A stretch of DNA of 64,000 nucleotides from Pontibacter coccineus (GCF_030546575.1 NZ_JAUOTN010000010.1:124001-188000); one strand, 5' to 3'. Shown: positions 8,748 to 17,942, numbered from the stretch's first letter. Numbers and translations are program-made. The notes: generated from the sequence alone by a model not told the origin.

Positions 8748-9083
8748 ATGTCCCATCAACCCCACTACTCTCCCATGGCCCGGCAGTTGTTCGGCCAGTT
8801 CCTGGACCAGGAAATAGACCGCGACACCCTGATCGGGCGTTTGCAGGAAATGGAACTGCAGCTGCAGGCGGATGCAGACGATGAAATGGAGGACGAATCT
8901 GAAGAAGCGTTGGAAAGCACACGCTCGCTCCGCATCCGCATTTTCGGGGGCGACACGCAGGGCATGAGCATCCGGGAAATTGAACAGGACCTGCAGGACC
9001 CCTCCCACCCCAATGCGCAGATCCTGATGCGGGGAATTGCCTTCGGTTTGGCGGAAGATGAGCTGAAGGTGCATTACGAATAG
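8748..9083 (+). CDS. conserved hypothetical protein (111 aa)
   Basis: I chose ATG 8748 (MSHQPHYSPMARQLFGQFLDQEI). The upstream TTG extension directly after the FUSC stop has unlikely composition. The protein is acidic and helical (DADDEMEDESEEALESTRSLRIRIFGGD), with no signal or membrane segment. The downstream part SIREIEQDLQDPSHPNAQILMRGIAFGLAEDEL looks like a compact helical end. It is followed by a Lys-rich 35-codon gene and a terminator, with which it may share a transcript. Function is not recognised. Confidence 0.6.
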   Translation: MSHQPHYSPMARQLFGQFLDQEIDRDTLIGRLQEMELQLQADADDEMEDESEEALESTRSLRIRIFGGDTQGMSIREIEQDLQDPSHPNAQILMRGIAFGLAEDELKVHYE

Positions 9084-9124
9084 AAAAATTACGTACCTTT
9101 ATTCTATACCTTAAATCTAAACCT

Positions 9125-9232
9125 ATGGCAAAGTCACAAGACGCAAAAAAGGACACAAAGAAAAAGCCGGCTAAAACTCCAAAGGAAAAGCAGGCGGCCA
9201 AACTCGAAAAGAAAAAGAAGAGCTACGACTAA
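9125..9232 (+). CDS. Lys-rich small basic protein (35 aa)
   Basis: ATG 9125 to TAA 9232 encodes MAKSQDAKKDTKKKPAKTP, then EKQAAKLEKKKKSYD. Lysine is about 40 percent of residues. Very short KKPAKT-KEK proteins like this recur in Bacteroidota and resemble the basic tails of nucleoid or ribosome-associated proteins. The gene sits between the 111-aa gene and a strong terminator, which supports it being expressed. Nucleic-acid binding is inferred from charge only. Confidence 0.55.
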   Translation: MAKSQDAKKDTKKKPAKTPKEKQAAKLEKKKKSYD

Positions 9233-9277
9233 CACATACGCCCTGCCCCGAACGGCAGGTATACCCACACCATTTTT

Positions 9278-9312
9278 AAAAAGCAGCAGACCGGGACGTT
9301 TGCTGCTTTTTT
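9278..9312 (+). terminator. Rho-independent terminator
   Basis: Stem AAAAAGCAGCA / TGCTGCTTTTT around a 12-base loop, followed by a T-run. It lies just after the Lys-rich small gene. Confidence 0.8.
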
Positions 9313-9470
9313 GTTTTCCGGAAGCTCCATCTTCCGATTGCACAGATTCTTTATATAGCTTATCTTTAATATTTAATACCTCCACCCATTGATTAACTAC
9401 ATCGCTTATTAAGCAGCTTTTACTACTGATCGCTTTTCTTTCCCTTCCTTTCGCTCCCGCTTTCGCACAG

Positions 9471-10472
9471 GTGATAGAAGAACTGGATGAAATGCCACCG
9501 CAGCAGCTACAGCTGGAAGTATACTACAAGCTTATCGAAGAGAAAGGGAAGTTTGGCCTCGCTGATTACGATGGGAAGATCGTCGTGCCTGCCCAGTATA
9601 CCTCTGTGGAGTACAAAGGATATGAGCCTTACATCAGAGTGGAACTGGACGGCAAATTCGGGCTCATGGATACGGAGCACAAATTCCTCCTCCCGATCCG
9701 GTACAGCAAACTGGAAGTATTCTTTCAGCGCACCGATGTGTATTATGCCGAGTACCAGGAAGAAGGGAAGCGCAAAACGGATATCATCACGGAAACAGGC
9801 AGCAGCATCCTGCCTGCAGGGGCCGTATTACAGGGCTACCATGGCGCTGAGATCATGGTAAATATCAACGGCAAAGATGCCCTGATCGACGGTGAAAGCG
9901 GCACCTACCTCCTCAAACCAATTTACGATAGTGTGGACAGCCAGGGGCCGCGCTACTGGGTTTGCCAGAACGGTAAATGCGGCTTCATCGACAAAAAAAC
10001 ACATGAAGTACTCGTGCCGCTTATCTATGACGACAAGTACACTTATTTCAGGAACGGCCTGGTCATTCTGGTGCTGAAAGGCAAAGCGGGTGTGATGGAC
10101 GAGCAAGGGAAAATCGTGATCCCTTTTGAGTACGAAAAGATCAGCTCAGGAAGCGACAACAAGATCTTCAATGTCAGAAACACTTCTCAGAAGGAGGCGC
10201 TTTTTACAGCGGAGGGCAAACAGTTTACCGCCTGGTATGATTACATTACAGACGACATCAGCAAGCAATTCTACTACTACCGCCAGGATCCGCCTTCCGG
10301 AGATGTTTATAAGTTTGGTTATGTAGACAAGTCAGGCAAAGACATTACAGGTCCAGTTTTTGACAGACCCGTTATATTCTACGCTTCTGACGTCTGCATT
10401 GAACTGAAAAAGAACGGCCAGACCTTATACCTGACCAAAGAAGGAAAAATAAGGAAGAAGAACTGCAAATAG
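9471..10472 (+). CDS. WG-repeat protein (333 aa from GTG; likely longer signal-peptide form)
   Basis: The protein consists of repeated beta units with the pattern GKFGLADYDGKIVVPAQYTSVE, GKFGLMDTEHKFLLPIRYSKLE, GKCGFIDKKTHEVLVPLIYD, GKAGVMDEQGKIVIPFEYEKI and KFGYVDKSGKDI. This is the WG/KWG repeat array found in secreted and surface proteins. GTG 9471 is the first standard start, but the same frame continues upstream as KQLLLLIAFLSLPFAPAFAQ, a clear signal peptide. That peptide lacks ATG/GTG/TTG: its first codon is ATT at 9408. Either ATT is used, or the start was lost and only a cytosolic form is made. The role is unknown, presumably binding or scaffolding at the envelope. Confidence 0.75.
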   Translation: MIEELDEMPPQQLQLEVYYKLIEEKGKFGLADYDGKIVVPAQYTSVEYKGYEPYIRVELDGKFGLMDTEHKFLLPIRYSKLEVFFQRTDVYYAEYQEEGKRKTDIITETGSSILPAGAVLQGYHGAEIMVNINGKDALIDGESGTYLLKPIYDSVDSQGPRYWVCQNGKCGFIDKKTHEVLVPLIYDDKYTYFRNGLVILVLKGKAGVMDEQGKIVIPFEYEKISSGSDNKIFNVRNTSQKEALFTAEGKQFTAWYDYITDDISKQFYYYRQDPPSGDVYKFGYVDKSGKDITGPVFDRPVIFYASDVCIELKKNGQTLYLTKEGKIRKKNCK

Positions 10473-10621
10473 GCCAATACAGGTCTGGAAGGTATACCTG
10501 AAAGTAGCGTCAAAAACAACCAGGTATATCTTCCAATTTGTGCTTCGGATATAGTGCAAATACCAGACAATCTGTATATTTGCTCTCTCCTATACCTTGT
10601 GTTAATACCCGCCCTTCGCCT

Positions 10622-12454
10622 ATGAAGCAACTTTTACGCCTGCTGCTCGGGATCATCCCGTGCCTTTTTCTTGCCTGCGACTACAGTCCATCCGGAAGCC
10701 ACTTTGAGGAGGTTAGCCCACAGGTCGAAGTGATAGGCAATATTGAACTAGACAATTTTCCGGAGCAGGATACCCTGATGTTGCGGGGATCGGTCAACCT
10801 GAACTTCAATGTTTCCCTTCCGGGGCGCACCATCTACTCTGTTGAGCTTTTGCTGGGGAAAAACTCGCTGGGCGCGACTTCGTCTGCCACAGGGGGGCGT
10901 CAGCTCCAGACTACCGAATATGCCGACGGTTACTATACTCTACAGCTCAATGTGCTGGGCAACTCGGGTACCGGCAGCCTGGCAGACAAGTCGGGCGTCG
11001 AGGGCGTTCAGGTATACAGAACCTGGGTGGTGTACATCGACAATACGCCGCCAAAACCTGTCACGCTCACCAGTGTAATAGCCGAAGATGGCAGCCTGAA
11101 GCTGGAATGGAAAAAGTACAGGGGAACGGGCTTCCAGAAGTACGAGATTCTGCGGCATTACCCGGGCCAGTTTAATCATGGTATGGTTGCTGCCACGATT
11201 ACCGATCCGAACCAGACCACCTGGTTCGACTACGAATACCTGGGAGAGCAGGTTTCCTACCGGGTCGTCACGCGGGTAAACGGGTACTACTATGACCTGC
11301 TCAGCAACTCGATCCCTTTCTTTTACCCGAAACCCCAGGTACTAAGCAGTACCATCAGCCCAGCCAAAGAGCTCAAAATCACATTCAGCTCCACTCCCTT
11401 CACCACAAATTTTGGCAGCTACGAATTAACCCTGAATTCCAGCAAGGTCATCCGCCTGACCGATCCGAAGGACACCGTTGTTACCATAGCTGCCAATATA
11501 TTTGGGGAAGAGTTGCATGCCTCCCTGGCTACTTACTCCAGGTCCTACCCCAGCCCCGGCTCAAGGTCTGTGGTCGACTATGCCATACTGGAAGGTATAG
11601 GTGCTCCCTGGGGACCGCAGGACGTAGACAGGCTCTTCGGGAAGCCCTCCTCCGGAAAGCTTTACTTTGCTGACAGAGGCTATATCAAGGTAGTGGATGC
11701 GGCCACCCGCCATGTCGAGCAGGAGCGAAATGTCATGTACAAGCAGATCGGCAGCGAAAGGCAGGATGTGATCTCCCAGGATGGCAAGATCCTATACAGC
11801 ATCATCGACTATTCCATACACAGGCTGGACCCACTCACGCTACATACGCTGGAGCGCTATGAACTGAATGATTTACTGCCGGAGGAGTTCTATCATTTCA
11901 GTATGCTAGATGGGGTGAGCAACACCAATCGCCTGATTCTGCGGGCCCGCAACGCGGACTACGATCCGGAGGATAAAGACATGGCCTATGTGATTGACAT
12001 GGACCAGAAAAAGGTGGTCACCGCTGTGGAGGCCGATCTTAATTACAGCTATGCCATGATCAGTCCGGATGGGAAAACCATCAACGCTTCAGACCAGGTG
12101 TATGTAGAGCAGCCCAAGGGCGATTGGAAAAAGCTATCATTGACAAGACAGGAGGCAAATTCCCTGAAGTTTCATGCAACCAGCCCGCTGTTCTTTACCA
12201 CCAAAGGGACCATGATCTCCTTTTACTCCACCAAGGACGGTACCCTGCAGTCAACGCTTCAAACAGAAAGGGAGCTATACCCAATTGATACGGATCCGGT
12301 GACAGGCCATCTATATGGCACTAGCTATAACCAGCTCTTTATTTACAACACAAGTACGGGCCAGCTGGTCAACAAACTTGATTTAGCGGGTGGCACCCCG
12401 GTTTTCCTTTACAACAACACGCTCTATTCCGACAACCGCTACCTTAAATTGTAA
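10622..12454 (+). CDS. lipoprotein with Ig/FN3-like and beta-propeller regions (610 aa)
   Basis: ATG 10622 gives MKQLLRLLLGIIPCLFLACDYS, a lipoprotein signal with the Cys in LFLAC; the longer upstream frame has no signal. Residues about 30-150 look Ig-like (SVELLLGKNSLGATSS, YTLQLNVLG). Residues about 155-245 match a fibronectin III module (PPKPVTLTSVIAEDGSLKLEW, YKILRHY-type strand, VSYRVVTRVNGYYYD). Residues about 330-610 show repeated YVIDMDQKKVVTAVEADL / YNTSTGQLVNKLDL strands of a propeller. It is probably an envelope-anchored binding protein. The outer-membrane barrel gene starts 4 bases downstream, so the two form an operon and perhaps a complex. Confidence 0.75.
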   Translation: MKQLLRLLLGIIPCLFLACDYSPSGSHFEEVSPQVEVIGNIELDNFPEQDTLMLRGSVNLNFNVSLPGRTIYSVELLLGKNSLGATSSATGGRQLQTTEYADGYYTLQLNVLGNSGTGSLADKSGVEGVQVYRTWVVYIDNTPPKPVTLTSVIAEDGSLKLEWKKYRGTGFQKYEILRHYPGQFNHGMVAATITDPNQTTWFDYEYLGEQVSYRVVTRVNGYYYDLLSNSIPFFYPKPQVLSSTISPAKELKITFSSTPFTTNFGSYELTLNSSKVIRLTDPKDTVVTIAANIFGEELHASLATYSRSYPSPGSRSVVDYAILEGIGAPWGPQDVDRLFGKPSSGKLYFADRGYIKVVDAATRHVEQERNVMYKQIGSERQDVISQDGKILYSIIDYSIHRLDPLTLHTLERYELNDLLPEEFYHFSMLDGVSNTNRLILRARNADYDPEDKDMAYVIDMDQKKVVTAVEADLNYSYAMISPDGKTINASDQVYVEQPKGDWKKLSLTRQEANSLKFHATSPLFFTTKGTMISFYSTKDGTLQSTLQTERELYPIDTDPVTGHLYGTSYNQLFIYNTSTGQLVNKLDLAGGTPVFLYNNTLYSDNRYLKL

Positions 12455-12458
12455 GGCT

Positions 12459-13178
12459 ATGTCATACCCGAAAACTTTCCTGCTGGCAGTATGTCTGCTG
12501 CTAACTGCCAGCGCAGCCATGGCCCAGACTACCGTATACCTGGAACCGCGACTGGGCTTTGGCACTTTCCAGATGCAATCGATGAAGGAGTTGCAGCGCG
12601 TTATGATCGCCAACACCGGCCTGAATGCCAAAGCGACCGATACCTATGGCTCTTATTTTCAGTTTGGCCTCAATGTCGTATCTGATTTAGGGGATCAATC
12701 CCGCATCGGATTTTTCATCGAGCACGGGTCTACCGGTGGCAGGGTGGCCTATGCAGACTACTCCGGTGAGTTTTTACTGGACACTCCTCTCCAATACAAT
12801 GCCTTCGGCGGTTTGTTTTATCACCACCAATCCATCAAAGAAAGCAAGTTACGCTATGTGGCGGGAACAGAATTGCATATGCTGATGACGACCATGAAGC
12901 TGCAGGCCTATACCAAGATAAACAGCGAAACCGAAAGCAGTGACGATAAGTTTAACTCCTATGGATTGGGCTTTAAGCCATTTGTGGGACTGCAGTACCC
13001 CTTGATGCAATTCCCGACTACCCTCTCTTTGGGCTACTTTTTGGATACGAACTATCCCTTCCATGTGCCGGGTGAGCTAGACCAGCAACTTGTCATCAAC
13101 AGCAACAACAAAACGATACAGCCCAGCTGGAGCGGCCTGCGCATTAACTTAGCCGTCTCTATCCCCATCGTCCGATAG
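12459..13178 (+). CDS. outer-membrane beta-barrel protein (239 aa)
   Basis: I chose ATG 12459 because it yields the signal peptide MSYPKTFLLAVCLLLTASAAMAQ. The mature chain alternates aromatic and polar residues as transmembrane strands do (TVYLEPRLGFGTFQ, YFQFGLNVVSDL, GGLFYHHQSIKESKLRYVAGTELHM, TLSLGYFLDTNYPF) and ends LRINLAVSIPIV. This fits a small porin-like or OmpX/OmpW-style barrel of about 8-12 strands. It begins 4 bases after the lipoprotein stop and is likely translationally coupled. No known ligand; the pairing suggests the lipoprotein caps or feeds the barrel (inference). Confidence 0.7.
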   Translation: MSYPKTFLLAVCLLLTASAAMAQTTVYLEPRLGFGTFQMQSMKELQRVMIANTGLNAKATDTYGSYFQFGLNVVSDLGDQSRIGFFIEHGSTGGRVAYADYSGEFLLDTPLQYNAFGGLFYHHQSIKESKLRYVAGTELHMLMTTMKLQAYTKINSETESSDDKFNSYGLGFKPFVGLQYPLMQFPTTLSLGYFLDTNYPFHVPGELDQQLVINSNNKTIQPSWSGLRINLAVSIPIVR

Positions 13179-13182
13179 GCTA

Positions 13183-14097
13183 TCAACGATGCTGTTCATA
13201 CCTATTCGCCCGCAATGTTTGCTGCAGCGCTTTGATTTCTTCTGCCGTTAACGAAACACTCTTGCTGATCCGCAGGGCATCGTCCAGCTGCTCTTCGGTG
13301 CGAATACCCAGCACTGCCGCACTCACAGCCGGGTGGTACAAGGTATAGCGTACCGCCACTTCTGCTGACTTGCGGCCCGTACCGGCCACAGCCTGCACAG
13401 CATCAGCAGCCTTCTGCACCTCCTCTAAGGTATAGCCAAGGTATGGTTTGGCGGGCTTTCCAGCCAGCAGTCCCTGCGCCAGACTACCGCGGGCCAGCAC
13501 GCCTATCCCCTGCTCCTGCAGCAGGTCCAGCACCGATTCCTCAGGTCTGCGGTCGAGCAGACTGTACTGCAGCATGACACTTGCAATACCCGACCGACTG
13601 ACATACTCCCGTATTACATTGGGCCGGATAGACGAGATGCCATAGTGCCGGATCTTGCCCTGTTTTTTCAGCAGCTCAAAGGCTTCGATGGTGTCATCGA
13701 TCGGATCGTCGATGGTGCCACCGTGCAATTGGTACAGGTCGATGTAGTCGGTTTGCAGTCGCTTAAGACTCTCATCCACGGCCTGCAGGATGTAACTCTT
13801 GGTAGGATTCCAGTCCCAGCCACTGCCATCTGCCCGCCACTGGTTACCAACTTTGGTCGCGATGATCACCTGCTCGCGCATCCCGGCAAACGCTTTCCCG
13901 ACTGTTTCTTCATTTGCCCCTTTGTCATACAGATCGGCCGTGTCAAAAAAGTTTATCCCCTGCTCCACCGCACGGTGCAGCAGCCTGGCGTTAGCCGCAT
14001 GGTCGCTGCCCAGCGACATACACCCGAAAGCGATCTCACTTACCTGTAGGTCTGATTTTCCCAGCTGTTTGTAGGTCATGGTGGTCGAGTTTTGCAT
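13183..14097 (-). CDS. aldo/keto reductase
   Basis: An NAD(P)H-dependent carbonyl reductase with a TIM-barrel fold. The catalytic tetrad is visible: Asp52 and Tyr57 in FFDTADLYDKG, Lys82 in IIATKVGN and His125 in DLYQLHGG. The C-terminal nucleotide-binding part includes ARGSLAQGLLAGK and a GIRTEEQLDDAL helix. 304 residues is normal for the family. Translation may start at the first Met or at Met7 (MTYKQLGKSDLQVSEI), where family similarity begins. It converges on the barrel gene with only 4 bases between stops. Natural substrate unknown. Confidence 0.9.
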   Translation of the reverse strand: MQNSTTMTYKQLGKSDLQVSEIAFGCMSLGSDHAANARLLHRAVEQGINFFDTADLYDKGANEETVGKAFAGMREQVIIATKVGNQWRADGSGWDWNPTKSYILQAVDESLKRLQTDYIDLYQLHGGTIDDPIDDTIEAFELLKKQGKIRHYGISSIRPNVIREYVSRSGIASVMLQYSLLDRRPEESVLDLLQEQGIGVLARGSLAQGLLAGKPAKPYLGYTLEEVQKAADAVQAVAGTGRKSAEVAVRYTLYHPAVSAAVLGIRTEEQLDDALRISKSVSLTAEEIKALQQTLRANRYEQHR

Positions 14098-15066
14098 GAT
14101 TTGTTTCTATAGCGTAGTTTGGGGGAGAAGGTTGGGGTATACCTCATTACGATCCCACCCTTTTTCGGAGGCCCATAGTCCCAGTATTTTCAGGATTGAG
14201 AAAGTAGTCGGAAAGCGCAAAGACATCGCAGCGTCTTTCAAACCTGCGAGCGTCCGGTGGTCTAAGCAGGTATAGCTTGTCTGGATTATTACCTCCCCTA
14301 ACCCCCTGCTAAAAACAGGAGGGAGAACCGTGCACGATTGACACACCCCTGCCCCTCTCGAGAGGGGAATTAGCAGTCATCGCCATTCCAAGGTATAAGC
14401 TTCGAAACTACTGCTCAACTATACCGGGTCCAACCACCCCCAGCCCCTCTTGGGGGGAGGAGCCCTCTAAAAAGTCTAAGGCGGGGAATCTGTTGCTGCT
14501 AATTCGCAGGTATAGACTTTGTGGCTACAGTTTCATGTGCACGATTAACATCCCCCTACCCCCTTCAAAGGGGGACTTCAGCCATTACCAATTCACAGGT
14601 ATAGCCGTGTTGCAAAGGCCACACACACCACTGGCAGGTATAGCAAGACTAACTTGCACGTTCACTATGAAACAGATAGCTGTGCTCGGTGCGCCTTTGA
14701 CGATTTTTTGTTTGAGCGGTCAGCGAGTTCAAAAGCGTCTTGATTTTTTTGCTTACTTTTTTCATCAAGGAAAAAAGTGAGTGCCCGCCGCACAGGCGAA
14801 GCAATGAAACAAAACAGTTTAGGTATAGCAAGTCAACAGCTATGGCAGTTGTAGACTGGCTATCATATGTAACCACAAGTTGCGCTGAAGCTAAACTATC
14901 GGGAAGCCAGAGTGCTATACCTGGGCCAGAGGCCCCACCTTAGCCTTCACGAGCGAAGACACTCACACCATCACCAGAATTCGCCCCCCCGCTTAAGCAT
15001 AGGAAATAACTAATTTTCCAGAATAAAACGTATGTTTATACCACCAACACAAACACTAAACCTAAC
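14098..15066. repeat. non-coding block of nested dispersed repeats
   Basis: No credible gene lies in these 969 bases; the ORFs here arise from repeats. Two copies of a unit beginning GTGCACGATT, then a C-run, a short hairpin and a G-run, lie at about 14329-14400 and 14534-14605. A third C-run/G-run palindrome sits near 14430-14465. The block carries eight copies of AGGTATA or its complement and ends with a larger repeat at 14595-14816. Relatives of the C-run unit occur at 19717-19760 and 19884-19930. Confidence 0.7.
14595..14816 (+). repeat. dispersed repeat, copy A (inverted partner at 29112-29330)
   Basis: The segment from CACAGGTATAG through ACCACTGGCA, TATGAAACAGAT, TTTGAGCGGTCAGCGAGTT, AAAAGCGTCTTGA, CATCAAGGAAAAAAGTGAG and GCCCGCCGCACAGGCGAAG to GCAATGAAACA recurs at 29112-29330 in reverse orientation. 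Identity is highest over the last 125 bases. Neither copy sits in a gene. No transposase or clear terminal repeat accompanies it. Confidence 0.85.
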
Positions 15067-15534
15067 ATGAGTCAATTAACCATTAACAGCCTCGAAGAAC
15101 TGGAATCGTACCAGGGGAAAGAACTGGGCGTATCCGAGTACCACACCATCACGCAGGAGCAGATCAAGAAATTCGCAGACGCGACCCTCGACCACCAATG
15201 GATACACCTGGACGAGAACCGCGCTACCATCGAGACTCCTTTCCGGTCGACGATCGCACACGGTTACCTTACGGTTTCCTTGCTGCCCTACCTGTGGGGC
15301 CAGATCGTGAAGATCGGGAATGTGAAGATGCAGGTGAACTACGAGATAGAAAGTCTGCGCTTCAACCAGGCCGTAACCGTGAACAGCCGGGTGCGACTGC
15401 GTGCCAAAATGCTGTCTGTTAAAAACCTGCGCGGCATCGCCAAAACGCAGATCGAGGTTACCCTCGAAATTGAGAACAGCCGTAAACCGGCATATACCGG
15501 CGTGGTCACGTTCCTGTATCACTTTAACGATTAA
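15067..15534 (+). CDS. MaoC-like hotdog dehydratase (155 aa)
   Basis: A single hotdog-fold domain of the MaoC/(R)-specific enoyl-CoA hydratase group. The hallmark hydratase region is present: ADATLDHQWIHLDENRA (the D and H of the catalytic dyad) followed by STIAHGYLTVSLLPYL. The C-terminal strands (VRLRAKMLSVKNLRGIAKTQIEVTLEIEN, YTGVVTFLYHF) complete the fold. Length is typical. It acts on acyl-CoA thioesters, probably in fatty acid or branched-chain metabolism. It lies 35 bases before a class-V aminotransferase gene on the same strand, a likely operon, though no functional link is obvious. Confidence 0.88.
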   Translation: MSQLTINSLEELESYQGKELGVSEYHTITQEQIKKFADATLDHQWIHLDENRATIETPFRSTIAHGYLTVSLLPYLWGQIVKIGNVKMQVNYEIESLRFNQAVTVNSRVRLRAKMLSVKNLRGIAKTQIEVTLEIENSRKPAYTGVVTFLYHFND

Positions 15535-15569
15535 CTGGCCCTTCGGCGGGTCATTCAGCTAAACAGCTT

Positions 15570-16808
15570 ATGAGCGCTTTAACCATAGCAGAGATTCGTA
15601 CATCCTTTCCGGCCCTGCAGGCATCCGGTGATAAAGCACCTTTCATCTATTTCGATGGGCCCGGCGGCACCCAGATGGCGCAGCAGGCCATCGACGGGAT
15701 GCTGGCTTACATCACTGGCGGCATGGCCAACCTGCACGGCGCCTTCCCGACCAGCGTAGGCACCGACAACCTGCTGCTGGAAGGCCGCAAGGCGGTGGCG
15801 GATTTGGTGCACTGCGCTCCTGAGGAAGTGGCCTTCGGGCAGAACATGACCACGCTGGCCTTCAGCATCGCCCGCAGCCTCGGTAACTTTATTTCTTCTG
15901 GAGATGAAGTGGTGGTGACAGAAATGGACCACCGCGCCAACGTAGATCCATGGGTTACGCTGGCCACTGACAAAGGCGCGAAGGTGCGGTTCATAGAGCT
16001 GAACCCGGATACCTATACCCTGAACCTGGACAAACTCGACGAGCTGATCACAGAGAAAACAAAACTGGTGGCAGTCGGGATGTCGTCGAACGTGACAGGG
16101 ACGGTGTCAGATGTCAGTCGCGTGATAGCGCGGGCCAGAGAGGTGAATGCGATCGTAGTGCTGGATGCCGTGCATGCCGTACCGCACCTGCCCGTCGACT
16201 TTCAGGAGTTGGGCTGCGATATCCTGCTTTGCTCTGCCTATAAGTTTTTCGGTCCGCACATCGGCATCGCCGTGATCGCGGCTTCGCTCTTCGAGAAACT
16301 GCAGGTATACAAACTGGCGCCTGCACCGCAGCAGATTCCCGATAAGCTCGAAACAGGCACACAAAACCACGAAGCCATTGCCGGATTGATCGGGGCGATC
16401 ACGTTTATAGAGCAACTGGGCGAAGGAAATACCCGAAGAGAGCGGCTGGTTTCAGGTATGCAGCGCATCGAAGAACATGAACAGCAGCTCACAGACCGGC
16501 TGGACAGTTTTCTGCGCCAGGTTCCCGGACTGAAGCTATATCGAGCGACAACAGGTATTTACAAGACACCAACCTTCGCCTTTACGATACCAGGTATAAA
16601 AGCCCGAGAGGTGACGAGCTGGTTTGCCGAACACTACCAAATGTGCATCGCCGACGGCCATTTCTACGCCTCTACCATGGCCGACAAACTGGGCGTAAAC
16701 GAAATGGGCGGCTGGGTCAGGATCGGGCTAGCGCCCTACAATACGCTCGAAGAAGTCGAGCTTTTTGAGGAAGGCCTGGAGGAATTTATCACCACCCACT
16801 GTACATAA
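15570..16808 (+). CDS. cysteine desulfurase-like class-V aminotransferase (412 aa)
   Basis: A PLP enzyme of the NifS/isopenicillin-epimerase branch, matching the cysteine desulfurase-like group. FDGPGGTQMAQQAIDGML is the N-terminal signature. VVTEMDHRANVDPW, VVLDAVHAVPHLPVDF and LLCSAYKFFGPHIGI carry the cofactor contacts; the Lys of SAYKF (about residue 225) is the Schiff-base lysine. There is no obvious catalytic Cys loop of IscS type, so sulfur transfer to a scaffold is uncertain. It follows the MaoC gene by 35 bases. Full length, no defects seen. Substrate is not determined. Confidence 0.88.
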   Translation: MSALTIAEIRTSFPALQASGDKAPFIYFDGPGGTQMAQQAIDGMLAYITGGMANLHGAFPTSVGTDNLLLEGRKAVADLVHCAPEEVAFGQNMTTLAFSIARSLGNFISSGDEVVVTEMDHRANVDPWVTLATDKGAKVRFIELNPDTYTLNLDKLDELITEKTKLVAVGMSSNVTGTVSDVSRVIARAREVNAIVVLDAVHAVPHLPVDFQELGCDILLCSAYKFFGPHIGIAVIAASLFEKLQVYKLAPAPQQIPDKLETGTQNHEAIAGLIGAITFIEQLGEGNTRRERLVSGMQRIEEHEQQLTDRLDSFLRQVPGLKLYRATTGIYKTPTFAFTIPGIKAREVTSWFAEHYQMCIADGHFYASTMADKLGVNEMGGWVRIGLAPYNTLEEVELFEEGLEEFITTHCT

Positions 16809-17198
16809 TAAATACACTGTAGATTGCTTGACTCACTGCTTCTAATCAGCCTGCAGTAACAGAGCAGCAAATAGGTTATCAACCTCTTTAATCTTCTAAT
16901 TTTACAATTACAAGATTACTGAATGCTGCCACCAACAGCGTAAATTCCGTGCACAGTTAACTAAAAGCAATGCTTTGCCACATTATGGCAAAGCATTGCT
17001 TTTTTTATGCCACTGGATATAATCATCAGGCTAACAGGCAAATAAATTTAGTTAAGGGTTTACCATTGCGCTATTAAAGTACATACAAATGAAACAACAT
17101 TCATTTAGAACAGTAGAAATTCATAGTACTTGTTTTCTGGATCAATCAAGAAGCCAGGTACAGATTTTTATATTTTGTAACCATTAACAAAGAAAGTT
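16809..17198. other. intergenic region before the fasciclin gene
   Basis: These 390 bases hold a strong terminator (16963-17004) and then AT-rich DNA with TATATTTTG about 25 bases before the fasciclin ATG, a partial match to the Bacteroidota -7 element. No gene seen. Confidence 0.5.
16963..17004 (+). terminator. strong Rho-independent terminator
   Basis: 18-bp perfect stem AAAAGCAATGCTTTGCCA / TGGCAAAGCATTGCTTTT around CATTA, with a T-run. It lies 155 bases after the aminotransferase stop, so the transcript has a long 3' UTR. Confidence 0.85.
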
Positions 17199-17942
17199 AT
17201 GAAGATGAAGAATATTTTAAAGCCGATTGCCGTGATGGCAATGTCGACTTTTGTGATGTACGGTTGCGCTAGCTCTGGAGAGACAACTGATGCAACTGCT
17301 ATGGAAGAAGAAGCCACTTATAGTGAGACCGAGCGTATGGCAGGGACAACCACTGAAGAGACAACAACTGATGAGGAAGGACAGGTGCTGGATGTGTTGG
17401 TTGTGGAAGAGAAAGCAGTAGTGCCGGTAGGGACGATCGCCGTTACAGCGCTGGCCCTGGAAAACCCCGTTCCGATTGACGACATGTTTGACGACATCGA
17501 CGATACAGAACAGTACACGGTAATGGAGCTGGCCAGAAAAAGTCCCAACCTCTCCACGTTTGTGAAATTAATCGAGCAGGCGGGTCTGGAAAACGATCTG
17601 GAGCGTTTGGATAAGATGACATTTTTCGCCCCGACAAACGAAGCCTTTGCCAAATTGCCGAAAGACAAGCTCTCCAAGCTGTTGCTAACTGATAACAGGG
17701 CCATACTCTCCGCCATGGTTCAGGCGCACATTTTGCCTTCGGAGGTAGCTTCAGGACAGTTACAAAGCAATACTAGAATCCGGATGACAGACCAAAGTTA
17801 CCTCCCTGTCAATACTGATAATAATGGTACCATCACCTCTGTAGGAAATGCAGAACTGATTAAGACGGATGTGGAAGCATCTAATGGCAGAATCCACGTA
17901 CTTGACTCCGTTATCATGCCATCCGCAGTGGTTGATCTATAA
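17199..17942 (+). CDS. fasciclin-domain lipoprotein (247 aa)
   Basis: The signal peptide ends in lipobox VMYGC, so the protein is lipid-anchored. A long acidic Thr/Glu-rich linker (residues about 25-100, with repeated TTEE/TTDEE) leads to one FAS1 domain (about 105-245): TVMELARKSPNLSTFVKLIEQAGLENDL, MTFFAPTNEAFAKLP, ILSAMVQAHILPSE and a final GRIHVLDSVIMPS. FAS1 domains mediate adhesion and ligand binding at cell surfaces. The gene is flanked by strong terminators on both sides, so it is monocistronic. The acidic linker probably spans the outer envelope. Confidence 0.9.
   Translation: MKMKNILKPIAVMAMSTFVMYGCASSGETTDATAMEEEATYSETERMAGTTTEETTTDEEGQVLDVLVVEEKAVVPVGTIAVTALALENPVPIDDMFDDIDDTEQYTVMELARKSPNLSTFVKLIEQAGLENDLERLDKMTFFAPTNEAFAKLPKDKLSKLLLTDNRAILSAMVQAHILPSEVASGQLQSNTRIRMTDQSYLPVNTDNNGTITSVGNAELIKTDVEASNGRIHVLDSVIMPSAVVDL

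Noticed and set aside
14493..14943. Small ORFs with Phe/Lys-rich products
   Set aside because: They lie in dispersed repeats that recur in reverse at 29.1-29.3 kb and have no start or signal that fits a gene.
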